64,000 nt of DNA from JAHJDS01 sp964569795 (GTDB lineage Bacteria > Desulfobacterota > Desulfarculia > Desulfarculales > JAHJDS01): positions 62,001 to 126,000 of the forward strand of contig CAZMVB010000003.1 of the NCBI GenBank assembly GCA_964569795.1, read 5' to 3'. The translations under genes were made by a program, and so were the position numbers. This document shows, one piece after another, positions 44,347-53,499 of this stretch (position 1 is its first letter; each line of letters begins with the position of its first letter). A model generated the notes under the pieces. It did not search any database. It was not told the origin of the DNA and was given only the letters and a program-made list of their open reading frames with translations.

Positions 44347-45663
44347 ATGCAAGCCAAGCTCTATGAAACCTTCCACGATCTGGTGGACGCTGGAAGCGAG
44401 GTGGGCCAAAAGCGGCCTCGGGTCGATGGTCTGCAAAACGTTCTCGGAACCAGAAAATACGTGGACGACATGGTCTTGCCCCATATGCTGCATTGCAAGG
44501 GCGTATACAGCAAGCACCCTCACGCCAAGCTGGTCAAGGTCGATACTAGCAAGGCCGAGAAACTGCCCGGCGTCAAAGCAGTCATTACCGGCAAGGACTT
44601 TCCCCACAACAAGTACCAGGAATACATTCCGGACCATCCCTGTCTGGCCGAGGGGAAGGTGCGTTACATCGGGGAATGGATCGCGGTGGTGGCGGCCGAA
44701 ACCCTCGAGATCGCCGAAGAGGCTGCAACGCTGATCGACGTCGAGTACGAGGAACTGCCGGCTCTTTTTGATCCACGCGACGCCATGCAGCCCGGCGCGC
44801 CGTCAATCCACGAGCAGTTTCCGGACAACATCGTTCCCTTCGCCGAGAATATCAACCGGTGCCAGTTGAGGAACGGCGATGTAGACAAGGGCTTTGCCGA
44901 AGCGGACCATGTGTTTGAGCACACCTTTACCTCAATGGTCCAGGAGCACGCCTATCTCGAACCCCACGCCGCCATGGCCCAAGTGGACGACAGTGGCAAG
45001 CTGACCATCTGGTCGATCACCCAAATGCCTTTCTACCATTCCGGCGACACCTGTGGCGCCCTGAAGATGCCACTGTCCAAGCTGCGCATGGTAGCAGTCC
45101 AGAGCGGCGGCGCCTTCGGAGGGAAAAACGGTCCTTCTTTGGAGCCGCATGTCGGCCTCTTGGCCCTCAAGACACGTCGGCCGGTCAAGTGGGCCTGGAC
45201 CCACGAGGAAGACATGCAGTGCTGGGACACGCGGCACGCCTACGTGATGAAGCACAAGACCGGCGTAAAAAAAGACGGCAAGATCACGGCCAAGAAGATC
45301 GAGGCCATCGCCGACAACGGCGCCTATATCGTCTGGGGCTGCATGCAGATGCACAAACACGGCATTTTGGGCTGCGGCCCGTACAAGGTGCCCAATTACT
45401 GGTTTGACGGTTATGTGGTCTACACCAACAAGCAGCCCGGCGGCGCCTTCAGGGGATTCGGCATCGGCCAGGCGACGTGGGGCTTCGACTCCCACATGGA
45501 CGTCATTGCCCGCGAACTGGGGATGGACCCCCTGGAATTCAGGATCATCAACTGCCTTCACACCGGCGATCTGGGCCAGACGGGAAGCAAACTGCGCTCA
45601 GTAGGCATCGAGAAGTGTCTGCGGAAAGTGGCCGAGATGTCCGGGTGGGAAATCAACGTTTAG
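44347..45663 (+). CDS. Molybdenum hydroxylase large subunit, N-terminal half (split gene)
   Basis: 438 residues that cover the first half of the usual ~770-residue molybdopterin subunit. Motifs present are the GGAFGGK loop (254-260) near the molybdenum site and GAFRGFG (366-372). The frame ends with a TAG followed 13 bp later by a new ATG in another frame. A strong ribosome site (AGGAGGTGGG) overlapping the stop shows that the second half is translated separately, so this is a real split rather than a sequencing slip. Eubacterium barkeri nicotinate dehydrogenase has the same division into NdhL (~50 kDa) and NdhM (~37 kDa). Confidence 0.9.
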   Translation: MQAKLYETFHDLVDAGSEVGQKRPRVDGLQNVLGTRKYVDDMVLPHMLHCKGVYSKHPHAKLVKVDTSKAEKLPGVKAVITGKDFPHNKYQEYIPDHPCLAEGKVRYIGEWIAVVAAETLEIAEEAATLIDVEYEELPALFDPRDAMQPGAPSIHEQFPDNIVPFAENINRCQLRNGDVDKGFAEADHVFEHTFTSMVQEHAYLEPHAAMAQVDDSGKLTIWSITQMPFYHSGDTCGALKMPLSKLRMVAVQSGGAFGGKNGPSLEPHVGLLALKTRRPVKWAWTHEEDMQCWDTRHAYVMKHKTGVKKDGKITAKKIEAIADNGAYIVWGCMQMHKHGILGCGPYKVPNYWFDGYVVYTNKQPGGAFRGFGIGQATWGFDSHMDVIARELGMDPLEFRIINCLHTGDLGQTGSKLRSVGIEKCLRKVAEMSGWEINV

Positions 45664-45676
45664 GAGGTGGGAAGTC

Positions 45677-46702
45677 ATGAAAAAAAGAGGACGTGGCGTC
45701 GCGACCACGGTGTATCCCACTAGCAGTATGGCCGGAGGCATATCCGGTGTCTACATCAGCGTTCGAGAGGACGGTAGTGTCAACCTGGCCACCGGGTGTA
45801 CCGAGTTGGGCCAGGGGTCGAACACGGCCCTGGCTCAGATCCTGGCCGAGGAACTGGGGATTTCCCTGGAGGAGATTAGTGTCATCTCCGGTGACACAGA
45901 GACGTGTCCCAATGACGTCGGGGCCATCGCTAGCCGCCAGACGCACATCGGAGGCAACGCCGTGCGATCGGCCGCCCAGGAACTCAAGAAGACAATGCAG
46001 GAGACCGCCGCCGAACTGCTGGAAGCCAACCCCGATGACATAGTTTTCAAGGACGGTAACCTGTCTGTGGCCGGCTCCCCTTCGAAGAGCGTCAGTTTCA
46101 AGCAGGTGGCCAGCGTGACCCATTGGGATCGTCGTATTCCGATGGTGGCCGAAGGATGGCACATCCCCAACATTAGCAAGGGAATCAGTCCGGTCGACGG
46201 CCGGGGCGAGCCCTTTGCCGCCTATGAGTACCAGGCGGTGGTGGCCGATGTCGAAGTCGACACCGAGACCGGAATGGTCGAGGTGCTTCAGCTTTATACC
46301 GCCATTGAGTCGGGCCGGATCATCAACCCCTTGCTGGCCGAGGCCCAGGCTGACGGCGGCATGATGATGGGGGTCGGGTTCGGATTGAGGGAGAACCTCC
46401 ACCCATATTACCCAGAGGTAGAAGGCCTATCGTCAGACTACAATGTCTACCAGCAAGCGACCAACCTGGCAGACTACCTGATCGCGACCAGCGAAGACGT
46501 GGTTCCCCTCAAGCTGGCCCTTGTTGACGACCCTGACCCCGTAGGCCCCTACGGCGCCGTGGGCATCGGCGAGTTTACGGCCAACTGCTCCGGTACGGCC
46601 ATAGCCAACGCCATTCACGACGCCATCGGCGTCAGGATTCCCAGCGCGCCATGTACGCCCGAGCGTATTTTGGCGGCTCTCAAGGCGAAGGATGCGTCCT
46701 GA
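45677..46702 (+). CDS. Molybdenum hydroxylase large subunit, C-terminal half (split gene)
   Basis: 341 residues covering the second half of the molybdopterin subunit. ATGCTELGQGSNTALAQI is the cofactor-binding strand, and Glu299 in AVGIGEF is the catalytic base of this enzyme class. Together with the preceding half it gives 779 residues, the normal total. Subunit sizes across the four genes (438, 341, 294, 158 residues) match those reported for nicotinate dehydrogenase in order of magnitude. The substrate remains unassigned. Confidence 0.9.
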   Translation: MKKRGRGVATTVYPTSSMAGGISGVYISVREDGSVNLATGCTELGQGSNTALAQILAEELGISLEEISVISGDTETCPNDVGAIASRQTHIGGNAVRSAAQELKKTMQETAAELLEANPDDIVFKDGNLSVAGSPSKSVSFKQVASVTHWDRRIPMVAEGWHIPNISKGISPVDGRGEPFAAYEYQAVVADVEVDTETGMVEVLQLYTAIESGRIINPLLAEAQADGGMMMGVGFGLRENLHPYYPEVEGLSSDYNVYQQATNLADYLIATSEDVVPLKLALVDDPDPVGPYGAVGIGEFTANCSGTAIANAIHDAIGVRIPSAPCTPERILAALKAKDAS

Positions 46703-46767
46703 GCCAACCGGGGCGTCCTTAATGACTGGAAGCCGTCAATTCGTCCTGATGTTGGGAGGTGTCAAGC

Positions 46768-46992
46768 ATGAAGGTAATTGAATACACGACCGAGTACGCG
46801 CAAAACGCGTTCGGGTTCAAGTCCGGAAACCGGGCCCGCAAGATGGGCATTTACAAATGCAAGTCCTGCGGAGAGGAAGTAACCATCTGGTCTGACCATA
46901 ATCGTCTCCCGGTCTGCCTGAGTTGCGAGGCCAAGGTGGAGTGGGAATTTGTCCACGCCAACGTGGAGGACGTGTCTCAGGCCGGCCACTAG
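46768..46992 (+). CDS. Small zinc-ribbon protein
   Basis: 74 residues with CKSCGEE and CLSCEAK, a four-cysteine zinc ribbon (or rubredoxin-like knuckle) near the middle. The N-terminal part reads YAQNAFGFKSGNRARKM. It starts at ATG 46768 after GGGAGGTGTC. Its place between the hydroxylase and the RidA gene suggests an electron-transfer or assembly role, but this is unproven. Confidence 0.65.
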   Translation: MKVIEYTTEYAQNAFGFKSGNRARKMGIYKCKSCGEEVTIWSDHNRLPVCLSCEAKVEWEFVHANVEDVSQAGH

Positions 46993-47092
46993 ACGGCAGG
47001 CCAGTTTCCGATATGTCCCCTTGGTAATGGGCATCCCCACGATCGGGGTGGAGGGGGATGTATCTGCCGTATCGACCCCAGGGAGCAGCAGT

Positions 47093-48340
47093 ATGAAACG
47101 AGCCATCAGACCGGACGACGTACCAAAACCAGTCATGCACTATTCTTCTTGCATTCAGGTCGGAGACCTGGTGTTCACCTCCGGCGCTCTGGCCACTGAC
47201 TATCGTAGCGGACTGGCGGCGGAGGCCGACCTGCCTTACCTAGGTAGTAACATCAAACCGCAAGCCCGGGTCGTATTCCGGGCCATTGAAAAGTTGACAA
47301 CGGCCGCCGGCTCGTCGCTGAGAAACATCGTCAAGGTCGACGAGTATCTCGACGATTGGAACGAGGCCTCTTTATATATCGAAGCCAGACGGGATCTGTT
47401 GGGTGAAGACGGGCCGGCGGCATCCACCATGGTGGTCAACCCGTTTATCATTCCCAGTTGCAACCTGGAAGTGGACGCGATCGCCTTTACCGATGAATCC
47501 GGTTTCAAACGGGAAGTGATCAGCACCAAGAAGGCTCCCCAAGGGCCCGAGGTCCAGGCCGTCAAGGCAGGAAATTTCGTGTTCGTGTCCGGTTTGATGG
47601 CCACGGATTACGTCCGCGGGGTGGCCGAGGAGGCTCGGATCGACCAGAACAACTGGTACGGGTCCCCCATAAAGGCACAGGCCCGGCACATACTGGGGAA
47701 CTTGGCCGGCATCCTGGACGAAGCCGGTTCCTCGATGGAGCATGTGGTCAAAGTCAGGGTGGACCTGCTCAATCTGCATGACTTCTCGGCCTTCGAAGAA
47801 GTGTGGATGGAGTATTTCCCGACAAATCCTCCGGCCAGGACAGTGGTCAAAACGGGCGGACTGGGAGTGGTCGGATGCCTGGTCCAGTTGAGCGCCATGG
47901 CGGTGACCAAGGACGGGGGTCTCCGCGTCGAGACCATTAATGCCTCGGGCGTGCCGAGGCAGTTGACCCACGAGCCTCATGCCGTAAAGGCGGGCGGACT
48001 TTTATTTTTGTCTGGACAGATGCCCTTTGATGAAAAGGGGCTGGCTGACGAGGCCCAGCTTCACCCAGCGGTGCCTTACTACGGCCAGAGCATAAAGAAG
48101 CAGATGATCTACACCTTAGAGAAGGTCAAAGGCATCTGCCGGGCCGGCGGCACCTCTTTAGACAACATGGTCAAGCGGCTTGTATTCCACACCGACATCA
48201 CAGAGTTGGACCAGTCCTTCGAGGTCTGGAAGGAGTACTTCCCCGAATCACCGCCGGCCAGCACGACCGTGGAAATCGAGGGACCACATCTGGTGCCGGG
48301 ATGCACCATTTTGCTCGATTTGATTGCAGCCGTGTCATAG
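47093..48340 (+). CDS. Triple RidA (YjgF/YER057c) domain fusion protein
   Basis: 415 residues made of three consecutive RidA-like domains. Domain 1 (about 1-128) has QVGDLVFTSGALATDY, domain 2 (about 130-275) KAGNFVFVSGLMATDY, and domain 3 (about 277-415) KAGGLLFLSGQMPFDE. Each is followed by a region like SSLRNIVKVDEYL and an end like NLEVDAIAF. RidA domains hydrolyse reactive enamines and imines or bind small ligands as homotrimers. A single chain with three domains could form the trimer alone. Start 47093 follows GGGAGC; the open frame extends upstream over the zinc-ribbon gene. In this pathway it may process an imine intermediate. Confidence 0.85.
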   Translation: MKRAIRPDDVPKPVMHYSSCIQVGDLVFTSGALATDYRSGLAAEADLPYLGSNIKPQARVVFRAIEKLTTAAGSSLRNIVKVDEYLDDWNEASLYIEARRDLLGEDGPAASTMVVNPFIIPSCNLEVDAIAFTDESGFKREVISTKKAPQGPEVQAVKAGNFVFVSGLMATDYVRGVAEEARIDQNNWYGSPIKAQARHILGNLAGILDEAGSSMEHVVKVRVDLLNLHDFSAFEEVWMEYFPTNPPARTVVKTGGLGVVGCLVQLSAMAVTKDGGLRVETINASGVPRQLTHEPHAVKAGGLLFLSGQMPFDEKGLADEAQLHPAVPYYGQSIKKQMIYTLEKVKGICRAGGTSLDNMVKRLVFHTDITELDQSFEVWKEYFPESPPASTTVEIEGPHLVPGCTILLDLIAAVS

Positions 48341-48406
48341 CGGGCCTTCCGGTGAGACACCGGCGGTCATCAATGGGAAATAACTTCAGGGTTGAGGGGT
48401 GTAAAA

Positions 48407-49438
48407 GTGAAGGCACTAGTCGTAGAAAGCCCTAACTCGTTCAGTGTGGGCGACCGGCCCTATCCGGAGCCGGGCCCGGGCGAGTTAACCATAAATGTCA
48501 AGGCCTGCTGCGTGTGCGGCACGGATCAACACATTGTGGCCGGAGACATAGCCGGCACCCAGTACCCGGTCGTTCCGGGACACGAGTTTTCGGGAACCAT
48601 TGACAAACTGGGGGCCGGGGTAACCGACCTCGACGAGGGCGACGTGGTCAGCATCGAGCCCTTCATCGCTTGCGGGTACTGCTTCTACTGCCAGATGGGA
48701 GACTATAACGCCTGCCGGAACGGCATGGTGATCGGCATGTCGGCCAGCCGGGGTGGTGTCAAGCTTGAGGGGGGGTTCGCCGAGTATGTCACCGTTCCCC
48801 GGAGAAACGTTTATGTCTTCAAAAAGGCCTCCTTCCACGAGGCGTCTTTTCTGCCTAACCTCAATACCGTGGTTTACGGCCTGAGAAGAGCGGCCTTCAA
48901 ACCGGGCGACAACATTCTGATCATTGGTGCCGGGACGATGGGGCTGTTATACGTCCAGCTGGCCAAGGCCACCGGTGCCTCTTTGGTGGCCATTACCGAT
49001 CGCGCCCAAAACCGGCTTAATGTGGCCCTGGAGTTGGGCGCGGACGAAACCGTTTTGGCCGACGAGAGCCAGGAAGAGACCCTCAAGGATCTGACGCCCT
49101 ACGGATTCGATCTGGTCGTGGAGTGCGTCGGCCAGGCCAAACTGCTCGAGCAATGCTTCAGACTTGTCAGGGATAGAGGCACGATACTGGTTTTCGGCAT
49201 GACCCCCAAGGAGCAGGTGGCCAGTATCAATCCTCTCGAGATCAACAAGAGAAACCTGGAAATAGTGGGTAGCTTCTCGGCCACCTTCTGCGGCCGGGCC
49301 ACTCGTGACTTGATCGACAACGGCATCATTCAGATAGCGCCCCTCATTTCGCACCGCTTCCCTCTGGCGCAGTTTGAAGATGCCTTGGCCCAGGCAGCCC
49401 GACCTGAGGAGTGCATCCGGGTGGTGGTCGAGCCGTAG
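48407..49438 (+). CDS. Zinc-dependent alcohol dehydrogenase (MDR family)
   Basis: 343 residues. Catalytic zinc ligands are Cys37 (CVCGTD) and His59-Glu60 (GHEF). The structural zinc site has Cys89, Cys92, Cys95 and Cys103. The NAD(P)-binding Rossmann motif is GAGTMGLLYVQLAKA. It oxidises or reduces an alcohol/aldehyde or sugar-alcohol intermediate. The start is GTG 48407 with GAGGGGTGTAAAA upstream. Confidence 0.92.
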   Translation: MKALVVESPNSFSVGDRPYPEPGPGELTINVKACCVCGTDQHIVAGDIAGTQYPVVPGHEFSGTIDKLGAGVTDLDEGDVVSIEPFIACGYCFYCQMGDYNACRNGMVIGMSASRGGVKLEGGFAEYVTVPRRNVYVFKKASFHEASFLPNLNTVVYGLRRAAFKPGDNILIIGAGTMGLLYVQLAKATGASLVAITDRAQNRLNVALELGADETVLADESQEETLKDLTPYGFDLVVECVGQAKLLEQCFRLVRDRGTILVFGMTPKEQVASINPLEINKRNLEIVGSFSATFCGRATRDLIDNGIIQIAPLISHRFPLAQFEDALAQAARPEECIRVVVEP

Positions 49439-49460
49439 CCACAATGAAAGGGGAAACATC

Positions 49461-50249
49461 ATGAATGAGCCCAAGCATCCCAAGGCGCTTTGCCCGGAAT
49501 ACACTCCTCAAGTGGAAGTGAACATCCTGGGCAAAGAGTGCGTGATCACCGATATCAGCCAGAACATCGCCATGGACAATCCTACCTTTCCCGGACACCT
49601 GCGGACCGTGATCTGGGAACACCTGTCCATGGAAGAAACCATAAAGCTGGGCTACACCAAGGAGCCTTATTGCTACCGGGTCACCGGATTCATGATGTGT
49701 GACCACACCTCGACTCACGTGGATGCCATCAATCACATCGTGACCACACACGGGGCAAGGGCCGTCGACGAGCTGCCGCTTTCGTGGTCCATGGCGCCTG
49801 GGGTCTGGTTCGACTTCTCGCATAAGGAACCCAACGAGTACATCACGGTCGATGACGTCAAGGAGGCCATCGACAAGACCAAGGTCACCATCAAAGACCA
49901 AAGCGTGATGGTCTACTACACGGGATGGTCCAAGAAATGGGCCGACGAGCCCTACGAGTACATCAAGGACTATCCCGGCATGGACCGAGGAGCTATGGAG
50001 TATTTGGCCGACCGAGGGGTGATCTGCGTTGGGGCTGACGCCCCGAGTATAGACAGCTACGCCGAGGTCAAGACGGTGATGATTCAGCCGGCCCACATTG
50101 TATGCCGCGAGCGTGAGATATTGAATATCGAGAACCTGGGACGAGTGGACCTGATTCCCAAGCACGAGTTCTTTTTCGTAGGTCTGCCGCTGAGGTTTAA
50201 AGACGGCACCGGATCACCCATCCGCGCGGTGGCGATCACCGAAAAATAG
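49461..50249 (+). CDS. Cyclase-family metal-dependent hydrolase (kynurenine formamidase/isatin hydrolase-like)
   Basis: 262 residues. The metal motif is HTSTHVDAINH (His82, His86, Asp88, His92), a variant of the family's HxGTHxDxPxH in which Gly becomes Ser and Pro becomes Asn. Family members hydrolyse amides, lactams such as isatin, or cyclic imides. In this operon it is the best candidate for opening a hydroxylated ring or cleaving an amide. Start ATG 49461 follows AAAGGGGAAACATC. Confidence 0.85.
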   Translation: MNEPKHPKALCPEYTPQVEVNILGKECVITDISQNIAMDNPTFPGHLRTVIWEHLSMEETIKLGYTKEPYCYRVTGFMMCDHTSTHVDAINHIVTTHGARAVDELPLSWSMAPGVWFDFSHKEPNEYITVDDVKEAIDKTKVTIKDQSVMVYYTGWSKKWADEPYEYIKDYPGMDRGAMEYLADRGVICVGADAPSIDSYAEVKTVMIQPAHIVCREREILNIENLGRVDLIPKHEFFFVGLPLRFKDGTGSPIRAVAITEK

Positions 50250-50373
50250 CCGGCCGGAGCAGGGCTCGAGAAAGAATATCGGTCGAGGCCAATCGTGTCG
50301 CCTGATGGCGCAAAACCTCTTAAACCACGCGCCGAGTGGTCATCAATAACCAACTGCAGCGGAAAGCGGCCCC

Positions 50374-52467
50374 ATGGATTATCTCACCATACTGTCAGAG
50401 GCTCAGGCTGAAGGCATTGAGTTAGTTCCCGAGGACACGGGCAAGAGCATCTTGGCCGATTTCGGCCTGTCCGTACCGCCCGGAACTCGGGCCACAGGAC
50501 CAGAAGAGGCTCTCCGGGCGGCCGGGGAACTGGGCTATCCCGTGGTGGTCAAGGCCCTGGTTCCGGAATTGGTGCACAAGACCGATCGAGGTGGTGTCAA
50601 GCTGGGCATCAGGGACGAATCGGAACTGACGGAAGCCGTGGCAGACCTTAGGGACAGATTCCAGGATTCTCCTGTATTGGTAGAAAAAATGGAACCCGGG
50701 GGGATCGAATTTATCCTGGGCCTTCAGCACGATCTCCAGTTCGGGTCCTGCCTGATGATCGGCTCGGGCGGCGTTTTGACCGACCTTATTGAGGACGTCG
50801 CCTTCGTGATGCTGCCCGCTGGGCCGGACGAGATCGAACGGGCGTTGCGGCAACTCAAAGGCTTTAGGCTGCTCGACGGGTTTCGGGGAAGGCCGGTCTG
50901 CGACCCTGAACACGTGGTTGACGCGGCCATGGCCCTGGCGCGATTTGCCATGCAAACCGCGGCCCTAGTTCAGTCAGTTGACGTCAACCCAATGGTGGTG
51001 GGCCCCAAAGGGGCTACGGCGCTAGATGTAAAGATCATCCTCAAGCCTGAAAATGGGGAACCGGAGTTCCAGGCGCCTCCGCCCAACACAGGATACCTCG
51101 AGCGCTTTTTCACGCCAAGTTCCGTGGCCGTGGTGGGGGCCTCAGGAACACCGGACAAAATCGGCTACGTGGTGATGGACAGCCTGCTCTGCCACGAGTT
51201 CAAAGGAACGGTCTATCCGGTAACACCCAACCGGGAGGAATTGTTTGGTCTGAAGTGCTATCCATCCATCGAGGCCCTGCCCGAGAAGGTGGATTTGGTA
51301 ATCATGGTCGTGGACCTAGCCCTGATTCCGGGCATGATGGACGCCTGTCAGGCCAGGGATTTGCACGCGATGTTGATCATTTCCGGCGGCGGCAAGGAGT
51401 TGGGCTCGGAACGGGCCGATTTGGAGGCTGAAATCAGTCGTAAGGCCCGGGAGTTCAGCCTTCGCGTCATCGGCCCCAATTGCATCGGCTCTTTTTGCGG
51501 GTCCTCCCGGTTCGATACCTTTTTCTATACCCACGAGCGTGTCATTCGTCCACCGGACGGTCCTTTGGCCATGACGGCCCAGAGCGGCACCTGGGGCTGT
51601 CTCTTCTTGGAAGCGGCCCAGGAACTGGGTGTCCATAAAATGGTCAGTTACGGAAACCGGGTCGAGGTCGATGAAGCGGACCTGCTGGCACACATGTCCG
51701 GTGACCCCGAAACAAGGGTGTTGGCTTCTTACATCGAGGGCCTGGGTGACGGCCGCAAGTACGTCCAGACGGCCCGAAGAATTATGAAGGAAAGCCAAAA
51801 GCCGGTGGTCGTGTTCAAGGCTGGCCGCAGCCGGCGCGGGGCCAAGGCGGCCATCGGGCACACCGGCGCCTACGGCGGGTCCTACGCCGTTTATCGGGAC
51901 GTGTTCCGCCAACACGGCGTCATCGATACCGACACCTTCCCCGAATTTTTCGGCTCCTGTCAGGCCCTGGCGTCACAACCCTTGCCGGCCGGCAACCGAG
52001 TGGCCATGGTCAGTAACGGCGCTGGACCGATGATCTGCGCCATTGATTTGTTGGGAGAGATGGGTCTGGACCTGGCCACCCTTGGTCGGCGCCATGTCCA
52101 AATGATGCGGGACCACTTTCCCATCTTCTACCTGGTGGAAAACCCGGTGGACGTGACCGGCTCGGCCTCGGCGGCTGATTACGCCTTTGTCATCGAGCAG
52201 TTCTTGCTAGACGACGCGGTCGATATCATCATGCCCTGGTTCGTTTTTCAGGACACCCCACTGGATGAGTCCGCCCCCAAATTGATCGGCGATTTGAGAC
52301 GTCAATATCAAAAGCCCATTTTGGGTGGCGCGGCCGGTGGTCCCTACACCCAGCGCATGTCCCGGGCGATGGAGGCGGAAGGCATCACCATGCTCAGTGA
52401 CATCAGGGCCTGGACCGCCGCCGCCCGGGCTCTTTACTTGTGGTCCGACACCAAACGGCGTCTATGA
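50374..52467 (+). CDS. ADP-forming acyl-CoA synthetase (beta-alpha fusion)
   Basis: 697 residues. The N-terminal ~230 residues are the ATP-grasp part (GYPVVVKALVPELVHKTDRGGV, LVEKMEPGG). The C-terminal part holds the CoA-binding fold (SSVAVVGASGTPDKIGY), VIGPNCIG and the phosphohistidine loop GHTGAYGG. It interconverts an acyl-CoA, ADP and phosphate with the acid, CoA and ATP. The order beta-alpha differs from the gene at the window's left edge. It sits 124 bp after the hydrolase gene, so it may serve the last steps of the pathway by energy-conserving thioester cleavage or by activating an acid. Confidence 0.9.
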   Translation: MDYLTILSEAQAEGIELVPEDTGKSILADFGLSVPPGTRATGPEEALRAAGELGYPVVVKALVPELVHKTDRGGVKLGIRDESELTEAVADLRDRFQDSPVLVEKMEPGGIEFILGLQHDLQFGSCLMIGSGGVLTDLIEDVAFVMLPAGPDEIERALRQLKGFRLLDGFRGRPVCDPEHVVDAAMALARFAMQTAALVQSVDVNPMVVGPKGATALDVKIILKPENGEPEFQAPPPNTGYLERFFTPSSVAVVGASGTPDKIGYVVMDSLLCHEFKGTVYPVTPNREELFGLKCYPSIEALPEKVDLVIMVVDLALIPGMMDACQARDLHAMLIISGGGKELGSERADLEAEISRKAREFSLRVIGPNCIGSFCGSSRFDTFFYTHERVIRPPDGPLAMTAQSGTWGCLFLEAAQELGVHKMVSYGNRVEVDEADLLAHMSGDPETRVLASYIEGLGDGRKYVQTARRIMKESQKPVVVFKAGRSRRGAKAAIGHTGAYGGSYAVYRDVFRQHGVIDTDTFPEFFGSCQALASQPLPAGNRVAMVSNGAGPMICAIDLLGEMGLDLATLGRRHVQMMRDHFPIFYLVENPVDVTGSASAADYAFVIEQFLLDDAVDIIMPWFVFQDTPLDESAPKLIGDLRRQYQKPILGGAAGGPYTQRMSRAMEAEGITMLSDIRAWTAAARALYLWSDTKRRL

Positions 52468-52514
52468 CGGCCAGGCCGGCTAATCAGGGCAAGCCGAGGC
52501 AGGAGGAGGAGTGA

Positions 52515-53441
52515 ATGGGTCGTAAGGTCATCATCAACTGCGCGGTTACGGGCGCCATCCACATTCCGAGCATGAGCCCCTATCTTCCGGTCACTCCGGA
52601 GCATATCGCCCGGGACGCCGTGGCGGCGGCCCAGTGCGGAGCGGCCACGGTTCACCTTCACGTCCGCGACCCCGAAACCGGTGAGCCGACCATGGATTTG
52701 GGGCTTTTCCGGGAGGTATGCGGCGAAGTCAAACGCCGAAGCGACGTGGTGGTATGCGTCACCACCGGCGGGGCCCCGACCATGACCCCTGAAGAGAGAA
52801 TGGTCGGGGTCAAAGACCTTCGGCCCGAGCTGGCTTCCATAAATATGGGTTCCATCAATTTCGGGCTGTTTCCCTTGATGGACAGAATAACCAAATACAA
52901 ATTCCCTTGGGAGAAAGACTACCTGGAAAGGTCGAAAGACAACGTTTTTAAAAACACCTTTTTCGACCAGGAGCGCATCTTCGCCATCATGCGGGAGACA
53001 GGGACCAAGCCGGAATTGGAGTGTTATGACGTTGGCCATCTCTACAATACCGCCCACTGGCTCGAAAAAGGCGAACTCGACCCACCGCTGTGGCTCCAGT
53101 TCATTTTTGGCATCATGGGCGCCATTCAGCCCTCGATCGAAAACCTGATTTTCATGAAAAACACCGCGGACAAGCTGTTCGGCCAGGACTATGTCTTCTC
53201 GGTGTTGCCCACCGGCCGGCACCAGTTCAACCTGTGTACGGTCGGCGCTTTGATGGGCGGACACACCCGGGTCGGCCTGGAGGACAACCTTTACCTTTCC
53301 AAGGGCCGCTTGGCCAAAAGCAACGCCGAGCAGGTCGAAAAAATGGCCCGAATCCTGGACACGCTTGACATGACGCCCGCCACTCCGGACGAGGCCAGGC
53401 AAATGTTGAGACTCAAGGGGATCGATCAGACCCATTTCTGA
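52515..53441 (+). CDS. Beta-keto acid cleavage enzyme (BKACE, DUF849 family)
   Basis: 308 residues of the BKACE TIM-barrel family, typified by 3-keto-5-aminohexanoate cleavage enzyme (Kce). The zinc motif HLHVRD (His47, His49) and the late GGHTRVGLEDN segment are diagnostic. These enzymes condense a beta-keto acid with acetyl-CoA and split it to acetoacetate and a new acyl-CoA. Here this implies that the pathway reaches a beta-keto acid. A strong GGAGGAGGAGTGA ribosome site precedes the ATG. Confidence 0.93.
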   Translation: MGRKVIINCAVTGAIHIPSMSPYLPVTPEHIARDAVAAAQCGAATVHLHVRDPETGEPTMDLGLFREVCGEVKRRSDVVVCVTTGGAPTMTPEERMVGVKDLRPELASINMGSINFGLFPLMDRITKYKFPWEKDYLERSKDNVFKNTFFDQERIFAIMRETGTKPELECYDVGHLYNTAHWLEKGELDPPLWLQFIFGIMGAIQPSIENLIFMKNTADKLFGQDYVFSVLPTGRHQFNLCTVGALMGGHTRVGLEDNLYLSKGRLAKSNAEQVEKMARILDTLDMTPATPDEARQMLRLKGIDQTHF

Positions 53442-53499
53442 GTCGGGCGGATATTACCCCGGCACATCCGGACAGTGGCAGACCAAGAAGGGGGATTTC

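Noticed and set aside
44347..46702. A sequencing frameshift in a single large-subunit gene
   Set aside because: The first half ends in a stop that overlaps a strong ribosome site placed correctly for the second ATG, and the same split is known in nicotinate dehydrogenase.
50374..52467. Duplication of the synthetase at the left edge of the window
   Set aside because: The domain order differs (ATP-grasp first here, last there), so these are different subfamilies rather than recent copies.
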